From contig CAMYXB010000058.1 in the NCBI GenBank assembly GCA_947303145.1, forward strand, positions 1 to 6,245: 6,245 nt of DNA, in the 5' to 3' direction. Under the pieces are notes generated by a model. The model ran no database searches, was not told where the DNA came from, and was given only the letters and a program-made list of their open reading frames with translations. Below are positions 1 to 5,100 of the stretch, piece after piece (the stretch's first letter is position 1; each line of letters begins with the position of its first letter). The position numbers and the translations under genes are program-made. Source of the DNA: an uncultured Clostridia bacterium (GTDB taxonomy: Bacteria > Bacillota > Clostridia > Christensenellales > UBA1242).

Positions 1-349
1 AAGTCGCATCTCTAAATGGCTCATATGTAAACGAAACGGGATAATACCTCTCCTCAAGTTCGGATATAATCTCGAACTGCAGTGTCAAGAACAAACCTGT
101 CTCATAATTATTCGTGGCACTTTCAAAATAGAATTTGAAGCCTTCTTCATTGTAGTCCTGAGTATGTGTCGTATCGAACTGCATCTCAAGCAATTTATCT
201 CCTCTGCTGAACCCCACTAGTCTAAGGACAGTTCGGTCATACTCTGGAGATATGACCAGACCGTTGAAGCCTGTATTTATCGTGAGATGGCAGTCGACAT
301 AGACTATTTGATTCTCTATTCTATTTTGAGTAAGTGTAATTTTGGGAAT
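1..349 (-). other. Second cohesin-like domain of the scaffold-like protein, incomplete
   Basis: From residue 337 the chain reads IPKITLTQ, VYVDCHLTINTGFNGLV, SPEYDRTVLRLVGFSRGDKL, then FYFESATNNYETGLFLTLQFEI and YYPVSFTYE before the window ends. Strand order and the NTG, YD, GF-x-x-GD and TG-L-TL-F landmarks match the cohesin-like domain of the 227-residue neighbour closely. The two are therefore likely paralogous by duplication. The end of the domain lies outside the window. Confidence 0.68.
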
Positions 350-1357
350 ATTGGTCTCTCTTATATCTCTCTTGTAGTAGCCATACAGAGTCAAATCGTC
401 TGCTGGCATGAAGTTAAGAGATAAAGGTGTGGTGCAATATTCATCGACATACCAGCCATGGAAAACATAATGTGTCCTATGTGGCATATCGGGGATTTGG
501 ATAATCTCATTGTAATCCAACTCTACTGCATCGTAGTAATCAAACTGTCCTATCTCACCACCTTGGTAATCGGCAATATAATAAAATATTTGATAGGTCT
601 TAGGTGTCTTGGTATATTGCGCCATATAGCAAATGGTGTTTGTTTCTTCTGAGACGACACCTTTCCATCCTGCGAATGTATATGTATAGCAGGCGTCCTC
701 GAGTTTTATGGGAGCATCTCCCTGATATGAGGGAATGTCGTCCTCGTTGTAATCCTTTGTGTATAGGACTGAGCCGTCATAGTTTAAGTAATTGACTGAG
801 TATTCCCCTTTGATGAGTGTTATCTTACCATTGACAATATCTATCTCTTGAGGAACGCCGTATTCGTGCTTTGTGTTGAACGTATCATAAGTCAAAACTA
901 TGTCATATTCTCCGACTTCGGCCTCAATATTGCTCTCAAATACAAATGATACTAGCGTGCCCGTAGAGAAATCTTGATTTATCCCGTCCCACAACATTCT
1001 AAAGTAATCTACATCATATCCAAGCACACTATCGGTGCCAGTCTGTGTGTATGTCAGACTAGACAATGCATCTTTCCTAATGACATCAGTAAGAGTGAAT
1101 GTAGATGTGTCATAGCCAGTTTTTCTAAGTTCCAAGCATAATGCGGTGAATCCTACGTTATTCTCCAACTCGACATCAATGCTGAATGTTTGCCCACGAT
1201 GAACAGTCTTGCTTTGGACAGTCACCACAGGTAAATCCGAATTTTGAGCAGATGCCCTATTATAGTCCATGTCCACAAAGCAAAATGCTAAACTTAATAT
1301 AGAAAATATGAGGACAAGCAATATTTTTATGTTCGTATATTTCACTGCTTTACTCAT
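1..1357 (-). CDS. Secreted scaffold-like protein with two cohesin-like domains and InlB_B-like spacers, 3' end outside the window
   Basis: Starting at ATG 1357-1355, the frame stays open for 452 codons to the window edge, so the C-terminus and any anchor are unseen. A signal peptide has its hydrophobic core at about 10-28 and probable cleavage after ASA37. A first cohesin-like domain follows at about 44-182, with VVTVQSKTVHRGQTFSIDVEL, then FSTGTLVSFVF and VGEYDIVLTYD. Two InlB_B-like repeats cover 186-252 (TFAGWKG, YMAQY) and 255-331 (YVFHGWYVDEYC, LTLYGYY). A second cohesin-like domain starts at 337 (VYVDCHLTINTGFNGLV, SPEYD, YETGLFLTLQFEI). This second domain resembles the cohesin of the preceding gene, sharing NTG, the YD strand, GF/TF-x-x-G and TG-L-TL-F. 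Repeated cohesins with spacers are the layout of a scaffoldin, here small and without a visible carbohydrate-binding module. Its start overlaps the preceding stop by four bases, so the two are almost certainly co-transcribed and translationally coupled. The substrate and partner dockerins are unknown. Confidence 0.88.
   Translation of the reverse strand, partial: MSKAVKYTNIKILLVLIFSILSLAFCFVDMDYNRASAQNSDLPVVTVQSKTVHRGQTFSIDVELENNVGFTALCLELRKTGYDTSTFTLTDVIRKDALSSLTYTQTGTDSVLGYDVDYFRMLWDGINQDFSTGTLVSFVFESNIEAEVGEYDIVLTYDTFNTKHEYGVPQEIDIVNGKITLIKGEYSVNYLNYDGSVLYTKDYNEDDIPSYQGDAPIKLEDACYTYTFAGWKGVVSEETNTICYMAQYTKTPKTYQIFYYIADYQGGEIGQFDYYDAVELDYNEIIQIPDMPHRTHYVFHGWYVDEYCTTPLSLNFMPADDLTLYGYYKRDIRETNIPKITLTQNRIENQIVYVDCHLTINTGFNGLVISPEYDRTVLRLVGFSRGDKLLEMQFDTTHTQDYNEEGFKFYFESATNNYETGLFLTLQFEIISELEERYYPVSFTYEPFRDAT
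365..802 (-). other. Two InlB_B-like repeats between cohesin-like domains
   Basis: Residues 186-252 and 255-331 each have an opening aromatic strand (YSVNYLNYDGS, YQIFYYIADYQGG), a central F-x-GW phrase (TFAGWKG, VFHGWYV) and an end strand (CYMAQY, LTLYGYY). The second unit is a near-canonical InlB_B repeat. They probably act as a rigid spacer between the flanking cohesins. The same module type occurs three times just before the dockerin in the large protein. Confidence 0.75.
812..1228 (-). other. First cohesin-like domain of the scaffold-like protein
   Basis: Residues about 44-182 begin with a V-T-V strand and HRGQTFSIDVEL, where an RGQ/G turn before the second strand is typical of cohesins. 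A strand with LCLEL follows, then a late FSTGTLVSFVF strand and GEYDIVLTYD. The usual YD after the third strand is replaced by GYDTSTFTLTDV. The domain is therefore more diverged than the other two cohesin-like domains in the window. Confidence 0.65.
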
Positions 1358-2037
1358 ATTCTCTCCCAATCCCTTTTCTTTCTAGTTGACTTAATCGCAA
1401 CAAGCACAACAGCCGAAACAATGATAGGGATTGAAATACTCAGGGCTATAATAAGGAAATCAGAAGTAGACTCCTCATCTCTCACTGCCTTAATATCAGT
1501 GACAGAATTGTTCTTAATCTGAATTTCTGCGTTGTCAATGTATAAATTTTTAGTCTTGACACCGCCCTGTTCAAAATAATTCACATCTTTGTTCTTCTCA
1601 TATTTTAGGGAGACTCTATAACTTCCGTCCTTAATATCGTCAAGCAATCTAAATGTCAAAGTAAACAACTTGCCGGTAGTAAAGTCATTGCCCTTCTCTT
1701 GTGACAAGTAATTTATCTTGAATGGAGTTATCGCATAGCCTTGCGGAGTATCCACATTGGTAGTGACTGGATCAAGAGCGGAAAGTGCAGAGCCAAATGT
1801 GATGCCGGATAGTAGCATGGCCGACTTATCATAAGATATTTCCAATACCATAGCGCCTATGCCAGTGTTAACTCTCATATTGGCATCTATAACTAGCATA
1901 TTGCCCGATTGGACACTACCTGAAAGAATGATGACCGAATTATCTGAAATGCTTGATGCAAATGCCATCTGGGGAGATGCAATGCCGGAAAAAATAATCA
2001 ATAATGCGAATAACACTAATGTAAATATTTTCTTCAT
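1354..2037 (-). CDS. Membrane-anchored single-cohesin protein
   Basis: This 227-residue protein has four parts. A signal peptide covers residues 1-27, with Lys-Lys, a hydrophobic core and probable cleavage after AFA. A cohesin-like beta-sandwich covers about 35-177. A short acidic linker follows (DEESTSD, 187-193), then one transmembrane helix (about 194-215) and a basic cytoplasmic tail, STRKKRDWERI. Cohesin-like signs are the early strand LVIDANMRVNTGIGAMVLEISYD (48-70), a glycine after the next strand (GITFGSAL), and a late TGKLFTLTFRL strand (121-131) followed by DGSYRVSL (137-144). These match the order of the cohesin/CBM-like fold. Known role of cohesins: calcium-assisted docking of dockerin proteins. 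Inferred role: it holds dockerin-bearing partners, possibly the large protein encoded just upstream, at the outer face of the membrane. There is no LPXTG or SLH motif. The start is set by a strong Shine-Dalgarno, and the stop overlaps the next start (ATGA). A different cohesin-fold binding function remains possible. Confidence 0.88.
   Translation of the reverse strand: MKKIFTLVLFALLIIFSGIASPQMAFASSISDNSVIILSGSVQSGNMLVIDANMRVNTGIGAMVLEISYDKSAMLLSGITFGSALSALDPVTTNVDTPQGYAITPFKINYLSQEKGNDFTTGKLFTLTFRLLDDIKDGSYRVSLKYEKNKDVNYFEQGGVKTKNLYIDNAEIQIKNNSVTDIKAVRDEESTSDFLIIALSISIPIIVSAVVLVAIKSTRKKRDWERI
1361..1367 (-). promoter_or_regulatory. Weak Shine-Dalgarno for the multi-cohesin gene, inside the upstream gene
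   Basis: GGGAGAG on the minus strand lies in the last codons of the preceding gene, with GGGAG five bases before the ATG at 1357. It is weaker than the site of the preceding gene. With the ATGA overlap this suggests translational coupling. Confidence 0.55.
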
Positions 2038-2040
2038 TAT

Positions 2041-2050
2041 GCACCTCCCC
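2041..2050 (-). promoter_or_regulatory. Strong Shine-Dalgarno site for the membrane-anchored cohesin gene
   Basis: The minus strand reads GGGGAGGTGC just before the ATG at 2037, with GGAGGTG ending 4 bases from the start codon. This close match to the 16S anti-SD sequence fixes the start. It also supports efficient translation independent of the gene upstream. Confidence 0.85.
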
Positions 2051-2077
2051 CTAAAGCATTTTTTCGTTAAGATTTTT

Positions 2078-2105
2078 ATTATATGATTTATGGACTAATC
2101 AATAA
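2078..2105 (-). promoter_or_regulatory. Possible promoter before the membrane-anchored cohesin gene
   Basis: Read on the minus strand, a perfect TATAAT lies at 2083-2078, about 40 bases before the ATG at 2037. Sixteen bases upstream of it, at 2105-2100, is TTATTG, a weak match to a -35 box. A second TATAAT occurs at 2110-2105 but has no convincing -35 partner. In an AT-rich gap such boxes arise by chance, so this only allows, and does not show, separate transcription of the two cohesin genes. Confidence 0.3.
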
Positions 2106-2130
2106 TTATATTCAATATAGAATATTATTG
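2100..2130. repeat. Imperfect AT-rich inverted repeat over the stop codon of the large gene
   Basis: On the plus strand the left arm is CAATAATTATATTC (2100-2113), the loop AATATA (2114-2119) and the right arm GAATATTATTG (2120-2130). All 11 bases of the right arm can pair, with a 3-base bulge in the left arm. The TAA stop of the large gene (2127-2125) lies inside it. Pairing is almost all A-T and no T-run follows in the minus-strand direction, so it is a poor intrinsic terminator. It could be a weak RNA hairpin or a protein-binding dyad, or merely a product of AT-rich sequence. Confidence 0.4.
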
Positions 2131-5100
2131 ACGTGTCCAATGGCCATTTGCATATGTCCATGTGCCGTTTGCATCTAATTGTGTCTGTGGAGAATAGTCA
2201 ACTGCAAGAGAACCCTTAAAGGAATTCTCATTAACAGAGGATAATTCTCCGTTGTTTACACAACCTGTCATAACAACTTTTTGACATACATTTTTCCATG
2301 TTATTGAGATACCAGCAACTGTGTTATGTCCTTGATTTGAGTTAAGAACAGTAGATGAAACATTTGCATTGTTTGTGCAATTCTCAAATACCATCTCACT
2401 TGCATTGCCAGTTCCTACGATACCAGAGGCTTTGCGCTCTGCTGTAACAACTCCAGAAACAGTGATACCCACTGCCTTAAAGTATGTTCCTGCAGCTCTA
2501 CCAACTGCACCACCGACATTGTCTAATCCAGCGATTGAGCCAGAGATAGAAATGTTAGAGATGCATGTCTTACTCTCGCTACCATCATAGTATCCCACTA
2601 ATGCACCCAAACTATCACCATTGCCAGTAATATTGACATTGGTTAGAGTAAGGTTCTTAATCACTGCACCATTGACACTGCCGAAGAAACCATAGGTATA
2701 TTCTTCTGGATATACAGTAATATTTGTGACATTAACATCATTAGTTAAGCCAGAGATTGTGTGGCCATTGCCATCGAATGTGCCTGCGAACCATTTTGAC
2801 TGATTAGCAGTATCTTTTCTTGAATAGTTAGAAATTGCTGTCCATGCTCCGTCTAATGTAATATCCGCATTCAATACAACAATTTTTCCTGCAAAGTTGT
2901 CTCCTGCATTTACTTCATCTCTAAATGCTTTCAAGTCAGCAAGGTTGTTGATGATATGTGAGACTGTAATTACATTATAACTGCTGTTGTTTGTAATAGT
3001 AGGTGTTCCACCAGGATAATTTGCCTTCAAATCTAGCACAAGGGCTTCGCCTGAAGGGACTGTGACTTTGCTATCACCCACTTTGCCGAGTGTGCCATCT
3101 CCAGTCACATTGAATACAACATCTTCTCCAATGGTTGTGTTTCCGCTTCTAGCAAGAACGCCTACGCCATTTTCGATGTTGAATGTTCCGTCATTGATGG
3201 TGACTGTGTCGCTGTTAGCGACATACACACCGCAAGCGACGTATCCAGCAGAGACAATGCCTCCGTTGAATGTTCCGCCATTGATAGTAATGATGTTGTG
3301 ACCTTGGTCATCATCTGCTTTTACGGTTCCATTAGTTCCAACGACAAAGTTGTCTATAGTTGTAAATGTTCCACCGTTGATAGTTGCAGTAGATGTTCTT
3401 ACAACAAGGACAGCGACTTCTTTTGCTTCAACATTTGCATTATTAACTATTAAAGTTGAACCTGTATTAACACAAATACCTTGTGAATTGCTGGAAATAT
3501 ACGTTCCACCATTAACAACAAGTGTAGCACCATTAGTAGCCCAAAGAGTATCCCTTACAGAACTCACTATTCCACTGCCATTTATGGTAAATGTGGCGCC
3601 ATTTGTCACTTCAAATCCCCATTTAGTGAATGTCACATTGTGTCCATTCAAGTTGATAGTAAAGTCTTTTGACATATCCACATCGTGATTTCCGCAATTG
3701 ATGTCGGCTACAAGTGTATAAGTTCCAACGTTTTGAGTAGCAGCAACCAATTGTTCATAAGTAGCAATTTCGTTCTCATCAACGACATTGCCATCAACCA
3801 CGACTTCTGCCTCAGTGCTATTGTTCTTGATTGAGATAGAAGCCTGTGGATTCTCAGTAGGATGGAATTCGCTGTCTGTGACAACTAATTTCTGCACTTT
3901 AACACTGGCTTTCTCCTCTATGACTAGGTGAGTGCCTTCTGCGACTTTAACGGATGCAGGGGCGCTCTGTGTCTTATTTCCCTTTTTGAACTCAACTTCG
4001 CCGTTGATATGTAGACTATTTGAGCCAGCGGCAAGATTGACAAGACCGTTTGCATCATAGCCCGTCACGTCTGTGAGGACCACATCTCCATTAGGAGCAG
4101 AAATGGTGATGCCATCTGTTGTGACTATGCTTCCATTCATGATAGTGATAGTGACATTCTCACTGGACACCACACTGAATGATTTCACTGTCAAAGTCTT
4201 GCCATTGAGATCAAGATAGACATTTTTTGTGGCATTTATAGAAACTTTTGCTTCTGCATCTGTGATGTCGACAAGAAGCGTCACTTGGTTGCCAGCATTT
4301 AGAGAATTTACCATTTCCTCTAGTGTCTCTGCACGATCGTTTCTCTTAATTTCCTGTCCTGTGACAGAAAGTCCAGTTCTAATATCCCAAGTATATCCAC
4401 CAACGATGGCCATACGAGTGACGGATACGTCTCTAATATCTTGGCTCAAGTCAACATTGTTGTCTGCTACTCTAGCAAGGAAATATGTTGCACTAGGATT
4501 AAAATTCTCATCTGTAGCAGTGGCCCACTCTGTGCCACTGGCGACTACGACTATGTCATAACCACCGACAATCCATCTACGATAGAGCGTGATGTCGTCT
4601 GTGTCGACACTATGATTGCCGTTTACGTCACCAAGGCCGATGTCGAATACTATTTCGCCATAAACATTGATGTCATGATTAGGCATAGTTGTAGGAACTG
4701 ACTCTGTAGCCCCCTGATTGCCAAACCAAGATCTTGCTACGAACCACACAACATCTGTCTCCAATGGATCTCTGTATGCGATAGTGGAGCCATATTGCGC
4801 AGTGGAATATCCACTTTGCTTAACATATTCGCCGCCGTTCTCTCTAACATAGTAGAACACCTTAAATGAAGCATAGACTGTGTTATATTGTGCTACGAAT
4901 GTGGCGGCACCTTGGACAGTATATCCTGCAAGCACACCATTTTCAACGGTGTATTCAACATTATTTGAAGTCCACTTGCCATTGTATTCGTATGATACAC
5001 CAGTCTCACTAGATTCCTTGACAGGTGCAAGGTTTAACTCTGAGTAGTTGATGCCCGAACCATATGCGATTGAGAATTCAAACATATTGACATCTTCATC

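Noticed and set aside
458..795. Two overlapping short plus-strand open frames of 63-64 codons
   Set aside because: Both are antisense to the open scaffold-like gene that reads without interruption from 1357 to 1; the minus-strand reading has clear domains.
1279..1357. Possible lipoprotein signal (LAFC at residues 23-26 of the scaffold-like protein)
   Set aside because: The residue before Cys is Phe, which does not fit a lipobox, and a standard cleavage site (ASA) follows at 35-37.
2100..2130. The inverted repeat as a rho-independent terminator
   Set aside because: The stem is almost all A-T with a bulge and no T-run follows in the direction of transcription.
3176..3520. Spaced similar sequences that might suggest a CRISPR or tandem DNA repeat
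   Set aside because: Copies are degenerate, unevenly spaced and in frame within a coding region; they encode beta-helix coils.
3062..3688. Plus-strand open frames rich in Pro, Val, Thr and Leu
   Set aside because: They are antisense reflections of the repetitive Asn/Gly/Thr-rich beta-helix coding sequence, not independent genes.
4229..4561. Open plus-strand frame of 110 codons opposite the dockerin region
   Set aside because: It lies wholly antisense to a strongly supported coding region, has no Shine-Dalgarno or recognisable domain, and its composition mirrors the opposite strand.
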